DNA of 33,733 bases from Holophagaceae bacterium UBA692 (GTDB lineage: Bacteria; Acidobacteriota; Holophagae; Holophagales; Holophagaceae): NCBI GenBank assembly GCA_002297665.1, contig DBMS01000057.1, positions 1 through 33,733 of the forward strand, in the 5' to 3' direction. Under the pieces are notes generated by a model. That model made no database searches. It worked only from the letters and a program-made list of their open reading frames with translations, and was not told the origin of the DNA. Position 1 is the first letter of the stretch; every line of letters begins with the position of its first letter. Positions 14,992 to 23,517 of the stretch are shown piece by piece. The translations under genes were made by a program, and so were the position numbers.

Positions 14992-16461
14992 ATGGCCCGC
15001 GGGACATTGCTATACCTGGGCTCCAGCTACCATCCGGGCCTGGGCGGTGCGGAAGTCACTGACAAGATATTGCTTGAGTCGTGGGTCGCCGCGGGAGGGC
15101 GCGCCGTCGCCGTCTTCTGGGGCAAGGACGCGCCGTCCACCCTGAAGGGGGTCGAGATGATCCCGGTGGGGAACCCGGAGCGGATGCGGAGCGAGGCCCT
15201 GGCCGCCAGGCCCGACGCGATCTACGCCCAGTTCGGCGCCCATCCCATGGGGCTCGAGGTGGCGAATGCCCTGGGCGTTCCGGTCATGACCTGCCTTCAC
15301 GACGGCCGCACCCTCTGCCCCGACCTCGTCGCCCAGGCCACCTGCGACCACTTCTGCGCCCTCTGCCCGGTGGCGGGCACCGCCCCCGTGTTCGTCACGA
15401 AGGCCATCCTCCGGCAGTTCGACCGGATCCTGGCGCCGTCGCAGTACATGGCGGACCTGGCCAACGAGCTCCTGGGGCGGCGGGACGCGTCGGTGCTCTA
15501 CCCCGCCGTCCAGCCCGTGACCCTGCCCCCGGGGCCGGGCGGGACGTGCATCAGCATGGCGTCCGCCGAGTTCAGCAAGGGCGCCGACCTGTTCCTGAAG
15601 ATCGCGGAGCGGATGCCGGAACAACCATTCCTCCTTTCCGGAAGGGGCAATGCCGGGCGCTGCGGCTACGATCCCAGGCGCCATCCCAACGTCCGGGTCT
15701 CGGGGTTCCTTTCCCAGGAAGCGTTCTACGGGGAGAGCTGGCTGGTCCTGATGCCTTCGCGCTGGGCCGAACCCTTCGGCCGCATGGGCCCCGAGGCCCA
15801 GTCCGCGGGGCTCCTGTTCATGGGCAGCCGCGTGGGGGGCCTTCCCGAGGCCGCGGGGGAGGCCGGCATCATCATCGACGACTACCTGGATCCGGGCGCC
15901 TGGGTGGAGGCCATCCGGGCCCTGCAGGCGGACCCCGGGCGGCAGGAAACCCTGCGCCGGCTGGGGCGCGACACCTGGAAGCGCTTCGACGCCCAGGCCC
16001 TGACCGCCCAGTTCTGCCGGTGGACCGAGGAACTCATGGCCCAGGGGCGGAGCGCGAAGCCCCCCGTTGCCGCGAACCTGTACCCGGCCTGGACGGTTCC
16101 CCCCGCGATGAAGGCGGCCTACTACGGCTCCCTGGCCGCGGCCATCGTGGGATGCCTCGCCGCCGCCTGCGGAGCGCCCGCATGGGCCGCGGCCGTTCCG
16201 CTCGCGGCGTTGTTCGTGTGCATCATCCTTCTGTGGGGTCTCCACGCCGGCCCCCTCCTCCAGGTGAAGGGAGCCTCGGGCCGCCGCTCGGGATTGCGGC
16301 TCCTGGCGCTGGGGTGCCTGGCGGCGCCGGCGGCCCTGGTTCCGGCGGTCTGGCCCCGGGGCGTCTGGGGCCTGCTGGCGGTCCTGGCCGCCATGGGCCT
16401 CACCTCCTACCTGCACCGGGCCCGCGTCCTGAAGGACCGGTTCCGGACCCTGGGGAGGTAG
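14992..16461 (+). CDS. GT4-family glycosyltransferase with C-terminal membrane domain
   Basis: 489 aa. Residues 1-350 are a GT-B fold GT4 glycosyltransferase: YLGSSYHPGLGGAEVTDKIL at the N-terminus and the EX7E motif in AEPFGRMGPEAQSAG. The donor and acceptor cannot be told from sequence. The cysteine cluster in CLHDGRTLCPDLVAQATC and CALCP recurs in some GT4 enzymes. Unusually, residues about 370-475 hold four hydrophobic stretches separated by basic loops (GRRSGLR, RARVLKDRFR), so the enzyme is probably anchored in the cytoplasmic membrane. ATG 14992 follows GGGAGG. The neighbours argC and ilvD give no clue to its role; a cell-surface polysaccharide function is likely. Confidence 0.88.
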   Translation: MARGTLLYLGSSYHPGLGGAEVTDKILLESWVAAGGRAVAVFWGKDAPSTLKGVEMIPVGNPERMRSEALAARPDAIYAQFGAHPMGLEVANALGVPVMTCLHDGRTLCPDLVAQATCDHFCALCPVAGTAPVFVTKAILRQFDRILAPSQYMADLANELLGRRDASVLYPAVQPVTLPPGPGGTCISMASAEFSKGADLFLKIAERMPEQPFLLSGRGNAGRCGYDPRRHPNVRVSGFLSQEAFYGESWLVLMPSRWAEPFGRMGPEAQSAGLLFMGSRVGGLPEAAGEAGIIIDDYLDPGAWVEAIRALQADPGRQETLRRLGRDTWKRFDAQALTAQFCRWTEELMAQGRSAKPPVAANLYPAWTVPPAMKAAYYGSLAAAIVGCLAAACGAPAWAAAVPLAALFVCIILLWGLHAGPLLQVKGASGRRSGLRLLALGCLAAPAALVPAVWPRGVWGLLAVLAAMGLTSYLHRARVLKDRFRTLGR

Positions 16462-16544
16462 GCCTGGATCCGGGCCGATGATTGGCAATTCGATTAGGCC
16501 CATTCGCTAATCCACAACTGCTCGGGGACGGGCTGCGACCGGGA

Positions 16545-16550
16545 TAGAAT
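16545..16550 (+). promoter_or_regulatory. Possible -10 element of ilvD
   Basis: TAGAAT at 16545-16550 matches TATAAT in five of six positions and is followed, 20 bp later, by the ilvD start, leaving room for the GGAG ribosome-binding site at 16560-16563. No good -35 is visible 16-18 bp upstream. Low confidence. Confidence 0.35.
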
Positions 16551-16570
16551 CCGGTCCATGGAGCCTCCCC

Positions 16571-18250
16571 ATGCGATCGGACACCGTCAAGAAGGGCATT
16601 GAACGTGCAGGGCACCGCGCCCTGCTCCGGGCCACCGGCCTCAAGGACGCGGACTTCGCCAAGCCGTTCATCGGCATCTCCAATTCATACACGGATATCG
16701 TTCCGGGCCACACCCATCTCCAGGAATTCGCGAAGGGGGTCAAGGAGGCCGTGCGCGAGGCCGGGGGGGTGCCCTTCGAGTTCAACACCATCGCCGTGGA
16801 CGACGGCATCGCCATGGGCCACCTGGGCATGCGCTACTCCCTGCCCAGCCGCGAGCTCATCGCCGACGCGGTGGAGACCATGGCCATGGCCCACTGCTTC
16901 GACGCCCTCATCTGCATCTCCAACTGCGACAAGATCACCCCCGGCATGGTCCTGGGGGCGCTGCGGGTGAACGTGCCCACCATCTTCGTCACCGGGGGGC
17001 CGATGATGGCGGGGCAGAAGCCCGGCGGCGGCCGGTCCGACCTGATCACCGTGTTCGAGGGGGTGGGCAAGGTGCAGAGCGGCGAGATGACGGAGCGGGA
17101 ACTGGACGCCATCGAGGCGAGCGCCTGTCCCACCTGCGGCTCCTGCTCGGGCATGTTCACGGCCAATTCCATGAACTGCCTCCTGGAGGCCATCGGCCTG
17201 GCCTTGCCGGGCAACGGCACCATCCCCGCCGTGGACCCGCGGCGCCCCTTCCTGGCCAAGGCCGCGGCCCTGCGGATCTTCGACCTGCTGGACCGGGACC
17301 TGAAGCCCCGGGACCTGGTGACCGCGGCCTCGCTGCGCAACGCCTTCGCCCTGGACATGGCCATGGGCGGGTCCACCAACACGGTGCTCCACGGGCTGGC
17401 CTTCGCCCACGAGGCGGGGGTGGACTTCCCCCTGGCCGGCCTCAACGCCATCTCGGCGGTGACGCCCTGCATCTGCAAGGTCTCCCCATCGGTGTCCCAC
17501 GTGCACATCCAGGACGTGGACCGGGCGGGGGGCATCAGCGCCATCCTCAAGGAACTGTCCCGCCGCCCGGGCCTCCTGGACCTGGAGGCCCCCACCGTGA
17601 CCGGCAGGACGCTGGGCGAGACCATCGCCTCAGCCTCCATCAAGGACCCGGCGGTGATCCGGTCCCTGGAGGACCCCTATTCCCCGGACGGGGGCCTGGC
17701 GGTGCTCTTCGGCAACATCGCGCCCCACGGCAGCGTCGTCAAGAGCGCCGGGGTGGACCCCGCGTGCCTGGTGTTCGAGGGCGAGGCCCTGGTCTTCGAA
17801 AGCCAGGACGCGTGCCTCGCGGCCTTGATGATGCGCCGGGTGAAGCCCGGGCACGTGGTGATCATCAGGTACGAAGGGCCGCGGGGGGGGCCGGGCATGC
17901 CGGAGATGCTTTCGCCCACGGCCATGATCAAGGGGCAGGGGCTGGGCACCTCCGTGGCGCTCATCACCGATGGGCGGTTCTCCGGCGGCACCGCGGGCCT
18001 GTGCGTCGGGCACGCCAGCCCCGAGGCCATGGAGGGGGGCCCCATCGGGCTGGTGCGCGACGGCGACCGGATCCGCATCGACATCCCCGCCCGGACCCTG
18101 GACGTCCTGTTGGACGACGGGGAGCTGGAACGCAGGCGCGCCGCCTGGGTCCGCCCCGCGCCCAGGATCGCGCGCGGGTGGCTGGGCCGGTACGCCCACC
18201 TGGTGACCAGCGCCAGCCGCGGCGCGGTCCTGGAGTTGCCTCCCGGCTGA
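16571..18250 (+). CDS. ilvD: Dihydroxy-acid dehydratase
   Basis: 559 aa, full length. An Fe-S enzyme that dehydrates dihydroxy acids to the 2-keto precursors of valine, leucine and isoleucine. Cluster ligand motifs ISNCDKITPGM and ACPTCGSCSGMFTANSMNC are intact, together with the N-terminal FIGISNSYTDIVPGH, the IAVDDGIAMGH segment and the C-terminal ITDGRFSGGTAGLCVGHASPE. ATG 16571 has GGAG seven bases upstream. It stands alone between two glycosyltransferase genes; no ilvB, ilvN or ilvC is in the window, but ilvA lies about 8 kb downstream. Confidence 0.97.
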   Translation: MRSDTVKKGIERAGHRALLRATGLKDADFAKPFIGISNSYTDIVPGHTHLQEFAKGVKEAVREAGGVPFEFNTIAVDDGIAMGHLGMRYSLPSRELIADAVETMAMAHCFDALICISNCDKITPGMVLGALRVNVPTIFVTGGPMMAGQKPGGGRSDLITVFEGVGKVQSGEMTERELDAIEASACPTCGSCSGMFTANSMNCLLEAIGLALPGNGTIPAVDPRRPFLAKAAALRIFDLLDRDLKPRDLVTAASLRNAFALDMAMGGSTNTVLHGLAFAHEAGVDFPLAGLNAISAVTPCICKVSPSVSHVHIQDVDRAGGISAILKELSRRPGLLDLEAPTVTGRTLGETIASASIKDPAVIRSLEDPYSPDGGLAVLFGNIAPHGSVVKSAGVDPACLVFEGEALVFESQDACLAALMMRRVKPGHVVIIRYEGPRGGPGMPEMLSPTAMIKGQGLGTSVALITDGRFSGGTAGLCVGHASPEAMEGGPIGLVRDGDRIRIDIPARTLDVLLDDGELERRRAAWVRPAPRIARGWLGRYAHLVTSASRGAVLELPPG

Positions 18251-18451
18251 TTCGCACCACCGGTGTCTCCAGGATGAATGCTGGACGGACCTGCGGGGGG
18301 AGTTATCCTGGGATCCGCATTCCGAGGATTCGCGCTCCGTACCTTCGCCTCCCGCCGGGCGCCTTTCGGCCCCCCGGCATCAACATCCGGCGGTGGGCAT
18401 CCAGGGACTGCGCTCGTGCGTGCACAATGGGTTTCCACCGGGAGACGTCGA

Positions 18452-19672
18452 ATGCGGGTTGTCATTCTCCACAGAGGGTTCCAGGCGCGGGGCGGGGCCG
18501 AGGCCCTGGCCCTGGCACAGGCCCGGGACCTGGCGCGGGCCGGGGTGGACGTGCAGGTCCTCACATTCGCCTATGACCCCTCGACCTGGAAGGAGGCCAT
18601 GGAGGACATTCCGGTGCACCAGGTGCCCAAGCGCCATTGGACGGATCTGCCGTACGCCTTTGACCGGGGGGCGCAGATGCGCCACCGGGCCCGGCGCGTG
18701 GAGGCGGTGCTCCGCAGCCTTGCCCCGGACGTGGTGCTGGCCCACAACCACCCCGCGCCGGCGGTGCTGGGCGCCTGCGGGGTCAAGGCCCGGAAGCTCT
18801 GGTACTGCCACGAGCCTCCGCGCACCCTGTACCCCCGCCAGACGAGTCCATACCTCGCCGAGGCGTCCCACACCGGGCTCCTGACCTCCCAGCCGGACCT
18901 CGCCGGGAACCTCAACCGGCAGATCGCCCGGGAAACCGCCAACAATCGCGCCTGGAGGCAGGGGGTGACCTTCGACCGGGACGGGATCTCGCGACTGGAC
19001 GGGATCGCCGCCAACAGCTCGTACACCCGCGCCAGCGTGGCCAAGGTGTACGGGGGGCTCCGGGCGGAGGTCCACTACCCGGTGGTCCCCATGGAGCCCC
19101 AGCCGCACCGCGCTGGGATCAACCGGGACGGGCTCCAGGTCCTGGTGCAGACCCGGCTTGAATTCATGAAGAACGTGGACACCGTGGTGCGCGCCTTCCG
19201 CCTGGCCCGGCCGCACCTGGGCCCAAGGGCCCGGCTCCACGTGGTGGGCAAGGGCGAGGCGCTGGAAGGGCTCCAGGCCCTGGTGAAGGAACTGGACCTC
19301 GCCGGCGCCGTGACCTTCCACGGCTTCCTCCCCGACGCCGACTTGAGGGCCCTGCGCCAGGCCTGCGACGTGTTCGCCCTGGTGCCCTGGGACGAGCCGT
19401 TCGGCATGGTCTACCCCGAAGCCGTCGCGGCGGGCCTTCTCCTCATCGGCCCCGACCACGGCGGCCCCGAGGAGATCCTGGGCGGCGGCCGCTACGGCTG
19501 GTGCGTCCCGCCCCACGCCCCCGTGGCCCTGGCCGAGACGCTGTGCACCGTGTTCCGGAGCACGGACGCCGAGGCCGACCAGATGCGCATGATGGCCCTG
19601 AAGGCCTGCCAGGCCCGGTTCGCGCCGGAGGTGGTGCTGCCGAGGTTCCGGAACTGGGTGACCGGCGCTTAG
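18452..19672 (+). CDS. GT4-family glycosyltransferase
   Basis: 406 aa from ATG 18452, preceded by GGGAGA; upstream in-frame codons extend the frame, but the protein naturally begins at MRVVILHRGFQARGGAEALA. It is a GT-B fold glycosyltransferase, group 1/GT4. The N-terminal acceptor domain has DVVLAHNHPAPAVLG and the C-terminal donor-binding domain has LQVLVQTRLEFMKNVDTVV, HVVGKGEALEGL and the EX7E motif DEPFGMVYPEAVAAG. No signal peptide or membrane segment is seen, so it is probably cytoplasmic. Substrate unknown. It converges with hypD, whose stop lies 14 bp downstream on the other strand. Confidence 0.9.
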   Translation: MRVVILHRGFQARGGAEALALAQARDLARAGVDVQVLTFAYDPSTWKEAMEDIPVHQVPKRHWTDLPYAFDRGAQMRHRARRVEAVLRSLAPDVVLAHNHPAPAVLGACGVKARKLWYCHEPPRTLYPRQTSPYLAEASHTGLLTSQPDLAGNLNRQIARETANNRAWRQGVTFDRDGISRLDGIAANSSYTRASVAKVYGGLRAEVHYPVVPMEPQPHRAGINRDGLQVLVQTRLEFMKNVDTVVRAFRLARPHLGPRARLHVVGKGEALEGLQALVKELDLAGAVTFHGFLPDADLRALRQACDVFALVPWDEPFGMVYPEAVAAGLLLIGPDHGGPEEILGGGRYGWCVPPHAPVALAETLCTVFRSTDAEADQMRMMALKACQARFAPEVVLPRFRNWVTGA

Positions 19673-19686
19673 GGACCGGGCCCCGG

Positions 19687-22023
19687 TCAGAAATCCTGGT
19701 GCTCGGTCCGGTGGATGATCTCGTCCTGGAGTTCCCGCGACAGGTCGCAGAAGTAGTCCGAATACCCCGCCACCCGCACGATGAGGTCCCGGTGGCCGCC
19801 GGGGTCGGCCTGGGCCTCGCGCAGGGTCCGGGCGGTGACCACGTTGAACTGGACGTGGTGGCCGTCCATCTTGAAGTAGGAGCGCACCAGGTGGTGAAGG
19901 CGGTCGATGCCGTCCTCGCCGGCCAAAAGGTCCGGGGTGAACTTCATGTTGAGGAGGGTGCCGCCGGTCTTCACGTGGTCCATCTTCCCGGCCGAGCGCA
20001 GGACGGCGGTGGGGCCGGAACGGTCGGCGCCCTGCACGGGGGAGATGCCCTCCGAAACGGGTTCCCCGGCCTTCCTGCCGTCGGCCGACGCCAGGCACAC
20101 CTGGCCGAAGTACACGTGGCAGGTGGTGGGCAGCATCTCCAGGCGGTAGGCGCCGCCCTTGCCGTTGGGGCGGCCGTCCACGGCGCGGAAGAGGAAGCCG
20201 AAGACCCGCACCATGAGGTCGTCCGCGGCGGAGTCGTCGTTGCCGTACTTCGGCATCCGGTGGAGGAGGCGCTGGCGCAGGGCCTCCTCGCCGGCGAAGT
20301 CCGCGTCCAGGGCCGCGAGGAGCCCGGGCATCGCCGAAGGGCCCAGGGCCCGGATGGCGGCGAGGCTGTCGGTGAGGGTGCCGATGCCCACGGCCTGGAT
20401 GAAGGTGTTGTTGTACCTCGCGCCGCCCGCGTTGTAGTCCAGGCCCCGCTTGACGCAGTCGTCGGTGAGCACCGACAGGAAGGGCGCCGGCATGCGCGTG
20501 GCGTAGATCCGCTCGATGAGCTGGTTGCCGCGGATCTTGACGTCCAGGAAGTGGCGGGTCTGGGCCTCGAAGGCGGCCAGGACCTCCTCGCAGGCGGCGG
20601 GCCTGCCGGTGCGCGGCCCCAGTTGCCTGCCGGTGCGGAGGTCCATTCCGTCGCGCAGGGCCAGCTCGAGCATCTTGGGCAGGTTGAAGTAGCCGGTGAG
20701 GATGTAGGCCTCCTTGCCGAAGGCGCCCACCTCCACGCACCCGGAGCACCCGCCCTCCCGGGCGTCCTCCAGGGACTTGCCCTGGCGCAGCTGCTCCTCC
20801 ACCACCGCGTCGGCGTTGAAGAGCGAAGGGAACCCGTAGCCGCGGCGGATCACCCGCAGGGCGCGCTTGAGCACGGCGTCGGGCGTCTTGCGGGACACCT
20901 GCATGTTGCTGCTGGGCTGCAGGAGGTGCATGTCCTCGATGATCTCCAGCAGGAGCTCCGTGACCTCGTTGCTGCCGTCGCTGCCGTCGGGAAGGAGCCC
21001 GGCCAGGTTGAGGTTGGCGAAGTCGGTGTAGGTGCCGCTTTCCGCCGCCGTGACGCCCACCTTGGGAGGGGCGGTGTGGTTGTTGAACTTCACGAAGAAG
21101 CATTCCAGCAGTTCGCGCGCGCCCTCCCGGGTGAGGCTTCCGTCCCGCAGGCCGGCCCGGTAGAAGGGCAGGAGGTGCTGGTCCAGGTGCCCGGGGCTGA
21201 AGGCGTCCCAGCCGTTGAGCTCGGTGATCACGCCCTGGTGGCAGAACCAGTAGTACTGCAGCGCTTCCTGGAAATCCCGGGGCGCCTGGGCCGGCACCCG
21301 GCGGCACACCGCGGCCACGCGCAGGAGCTCTTCCCGCCGCCGCGGGTCGCATTCCGCGGCCTGGCGCTCGGCCTCCAGGGCGTGGCGCTCCGCGAGCAGG
21401 ATGAGGGCGTCGCAGGAGATGCGCATGGCTTCCAGCTGGGCGCGCTTGTCCACGGCGGCGGGATCCCGCTCGAAGTCCAGGGCGGCGTCGCTGCGGCGGA
21501 TGTCTTCCTGGAAGTCCCGCAGGCCACGGGTGTAGATCTTGCCGTCCAGCACGGTGTGTCCCGGCGCGCGCTGCTCCATGAACTCCGTGAAGACCCCGGC
21601 CTCGTAGGCCCCGTGCCACTCGGGGGGCAGCGCGGCCCAGATCTGGTCCCGGAGGCTCCGGCCGCGCCAGTAGGGAATGATCTCCTGCTCGTATACGCGG
21701 ACCATGGCGTCGTCCACCCGGTACCGGGTCATGGGGCGGGAGTCGAGGATACGCAGGTCCTCCACGGAATGGCAGGTGAGTTCGGGGTAGGTGGGCACCG
21801 CCTTGGGCCGGGGCCCGCGCTCGCCCACGATCAGCTCCCCTTCGCCGATCCACACCGTCTTGTGGCGGCACAGGTGCTCGAAGGCCAGGGCCCTCATGAC
21901 CGGGACGGCGTGCCGGCCCAGGTGCTCCCGGTGGAAGGCGGTGACCAGTTGCGCCCGCTCGGGGCTCAGGGAGGGGACGGCGTCCAGGCTTTCCTGGCGG
22001 AGCCTCGCGGTGCGTTCGTTCAT
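19687..22023 (-). CDS. hypD: trans-4-hydroxy-L-proline dehydratase (glycyl radical enzyme)
   Basis: 778 aa from ATG 22023. This oxygen-sensitive enzyme dehydrates trans-4-hydroxy-L-proline to 1-pyrroline-5-carboxylate. The C-terminal glycyl radical motif RVAGYSDYF places the radical at Gly753. The thiyl cysteine and base are Cys429 and Glu431 in GGCSGCVEVGAFGKEAY. Residues reported in the Clostridioides difficile HypD active site have counterparts at a constant offset: Phe148 and His156 in FTEFMEQRAPGH, Asp273 in NGWDAF, Ser329 and Asp334 in AESGTYTDF, Tyr445 in LTGYFN. That makes HypD much more likely than pyruvate formate-lyase, glycerol dehydratase or choline lyase. The start overlaps the activase stop by ATGA. 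A proC gene to convert the product to proline is not in the window. Confidence 0.93.
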   Translation of the reverse strand: MNERTARLRQESLDAVPSLSPERAQLVTAFHREHLGRHAVPVMRALAFEHLCRHKTVWIGEGELIVGERGPRPKAVPTYPELTCHSVEDLRILDSRPMTRYRVDDAMVRVYEQEIIPYWRGRSLRDQIWAALPPEWHGAYEAGVFTEFMEQRAPGHTVLDGKIYTRGLRDFQEDIRRSDAALDFERDPAAVDKRAQLEAMRISCDALILLAERHALEAERQAAECDPRRREELLRVAAVCRRVPAQAPRDFQEALQYYWFCHQGVITELNGWDAFSPGHLDQHLLPFYRAGLRDGSLTREGARELLECFFVKFNNHTAPPKVGVTAAESGTYTDFANLNLAGLLPDGSDGSNEVTELLLEIIEDMHLLQPSSNMQVSRKTPDAVLKRALRVIRRGYGFPSLFNADAVVEEQLRQGKSLEDAREGGCSGCVEVGAFGKEAYILTGYFNLPKMLELALRDGMDLRTGRQLGPRTGRPAACEEVLAAFEAQTRHFLDVKIRGNQLIERIYATRMPAPFLSVLTDDCVKRGLDYNAGGARYNNTFIQAVGIGTLTDSLAAIRALGPSAMPGLLAALDADFAGEEALRQRLLHRMPKYGNDDSAADDLMVRVFGFLFRAVDGRPNGKGGAYRLEMLPTTCHVYFGQVCLASADGRKAGEPVSEGISPVQGADRSGPTAVLRSAGKMDHVKTGGTLLNMKFTPDLLAGEDGIDRLHHLVRSYFKMDGHHVQFNVVTARTLREAQADPGGHRDLIVRVAGYSDYFCDLSRELQDEIIHRTEHQDF

Positions 22024-22853
22024 GGCAGACCTCCAACCTTGATGCCGTGGTTCCCGAAGCGCCCCGCCAGCTCCCGCATGCGCCCGGGGGAAGGGGGCTC
22101 GACGCCGTCGAGGGCGTAGGGCCTGCCCAGGCGCGCGAACTTCGCGGCGCCCGTGCCGTGGTAGGGCAGGAGGTCCACCGCGGCGCCGGGAAGGGCGGCC
22201 GCGAACCGGGCCGTGGCGTCCATGTTCGCGTCGTCGTCGTTGACCCCCGGCACCACCGGCACCCGGATCCGGACGTTCGGGTGGGTGCGGGCCAGGGCCG
22301 CCAGGCCCGCGAGGATCTCCCCGTTGTCCACGCCGGTCCACCGGCGGTGGATCGGGCCGTCCATGTGCTTGAGGTCGAAAAGGACGAGGTCGGCCCGGGC
22401 CGCGGTCTCCGCGAGGCGTTCCGCGGGCAGGCCGCAGGTGTCCAGGGCGGTGTGCACGCCCCGGGCCCGCAGCGCTTCCAGGGCCCGCCCCACGAAGGGG
22501 GCCTGGACCAGGGGCTCGCCGCCGGAGAAGGTGACGCCCCCGCCGGACTCGTCGAAGAAGATGCGGTCCCGCTGCACCTCCTCCACCAGTTCCTCCACGC
22601 CCACGTCCCGGCCCAGCATCCGGCGCGCGCCGGTGGGGCAGGCTTCGGCGGCGGCCTCGTCCCGGAGGCCGCCGCAGGTCCCGCAGCGGATGCACAGGCC
22701 CTCCTGCAGCGCCGCCTCCATGGCGGGGGACTGGCTCTCGGGGTTGTGGCACCAGGCGCAGCGCAGGGGGCAGCCCTTCATGAAGACGGTGGTGCGAAGC
22801 CCCGGCCCGTCGTGGAGGGAGAAGCGCTGGAGGTTGAAGATCCGTCCCTTCAC
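22020..22853 (-). CDS. Glycyl-radical enzyme activating enzyme (radical SAM)
   Basis: 277 aa. It installs the glycyl radical on HypD using S-adenosylmethionine and a 4Fe-4S cluster. The N-terminus IFNLQRFSLHDGPGLRTTVF and the radical-SAM motif CPLRCAWC (CX3CX2C) are typical of the family, as are FSGGEPLVQ and FDLKHMD. Between residues about 50 and 75 most relatives carry two ferredoxin-like clusters; here only one set is left, CIRCGTC followed after 11 residues by CP. It overlaps hypD and the GntR gene by ATGA at both ends, so the pairing with HypD is firm. Product name hypD-activase is inferred from this context. Confidence 0.93.
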   Translation of the reverse strand: MKGRIFNLQRFSLHDGPGLRTTVFMKGCPLRCAWCHNPESQSPAMEAALQEGLCIRCGTCGGLRDEAAAEACPTGARRMLGRDVGVEELVEEVQRDRIFFDESGGGVTFSGGEPLVQAPFVGRALEALRARGVHTALDTCGLPAERLAETAARADLVLFDLKHMDGPIHRRWTGVDNGEILAGLAALARTHPNVRIRVPVVPGVNDDDANMDATARFAAALPGAAVDLLPYHGTGAAKFARLGRPYALDGVEPPSPGRMRELAGRFGNHGIKVGGLP

Positions 22854-23515
22854 GCGCGCTCCTGGAAATAGACCTGGTTCACGAAGGCCTCCTGCACGTT
22901 GAAGCCCCAGTGCACGTCCCGCAGGTAGGCGGCCGCGTCGGCGAACCTGCCCGCCTCCAGGAGGTCGAGCATCGCCTCGTGCTCGCGCAGGCCGCTGTTC
23001 TCCCAGTTGGCGTGGATCCGCTCGAACTTCCGGCTCCAGTCGTAGAGCTGCTGCTTCTTCAGGTGGACCAGCGCCGTGATGCGCCGGTTTCCCAGGCGCT
23101 CCAGGAAGAAGTCGTGGAACGCGTAGTTGTGCTCGTAGTAGGCGTGCCAGTCTCCGGCCTCCACGGCGGCCAGGGCCCGGCGGTCCAGGTCCCGGAGCCG
23201 GTCGAGGTCCCCCGGGGCCAGGGGCGCCGAGGCCAGCACGGCGCTGGCCTCCAGGGCGCCCACCAGCTGGTAGATCTCCCTGATGTCCGCGGCGTCCAGG
23301 GTGCGCACCGACACCCCCCGGCGCGGGGAGATGGTGACGAACTCCTCCGCCTCGAGCTGGATGAGGGCGTCCCGCAGCGGGGTGCGGCTCACGCCCAGCT
23401 CCGCGGCCAGGCGGTTGAGGTCCAGGTAGGCCGTGCTGGTCAGCGCGCCGGACTTGAGCTCGGCCTTCAGGTGGTCGTAGACCTGCTCGCGCAGGGACTT
23501 CGCGATGATCGCCAT
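22850..23515 (-). CDS. FadR-subfamily GntR transcriptional regulator
   Basis: 221 aa from ATG 23515. The N-terminal winged helix (LREQVYDHLKAELKSGAL, then LAAELGVSRTPLRDALIQLEAEEFV) is the classic GntR DNA-binding domain. The C-terminal FCD ligand domain has metal-ligand candidates in EHNYAFHDFFLERLGN and REHEAML. Such regulators sense small organic acids or amino acids. It lies 2 bp after the peptidase gene and overlaps the activase gene, so it probably controls this operon, with hydroxyproline or a derivative as likely effector (inference). The palindrome at 24906-24926 is a candidate operator. Confidence 0.93.
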   Translation of the reverse strand: MAIIAKSLREQVYDHLKAELKSGALTSTAYLDLNRLAAELGVSRTPLRDALIQLEAEEFVTISPRRGVSVRTLDAADIREIYQLVGALEASAVLASAPLAPGDLDRLRDLDRRALAAVEAGDWHAYYEHNYAFHDFFLERLGNRRITALVHLKKQQLYDWSRKFERIHANWENSGLREHEAMLDLLEAGRFADAAAYLRDVHWGFNVQEAFVNQVYFQERA

Positions 23516-23517
23516 GG

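Noticed and set aside
16558..16602. Short out-of-frame ATG frame overlapping the ilvD start
   Set aside because: It contains the GGAG that serves as the ilvD ribosome-binding site, has no control codon run and no hairpin follows, so I see no attenuator here.
18251..18451. Possible small gene between ilvD and the second glycosyltransferase
   Set aside because: The in-frame upstream extension has no ribosome-binding site and low-complexity residues; no distinct frame or RNA structure was convincing.
19687..22752. N-terminal extension of HypD to about 1021 residues
   Set aside because: The added part lies within the activase gene in another frame and is Pro/Arg/Gly-rich; ATG 22023 overlaps the activase stop by ATGA and gives the normal family length.
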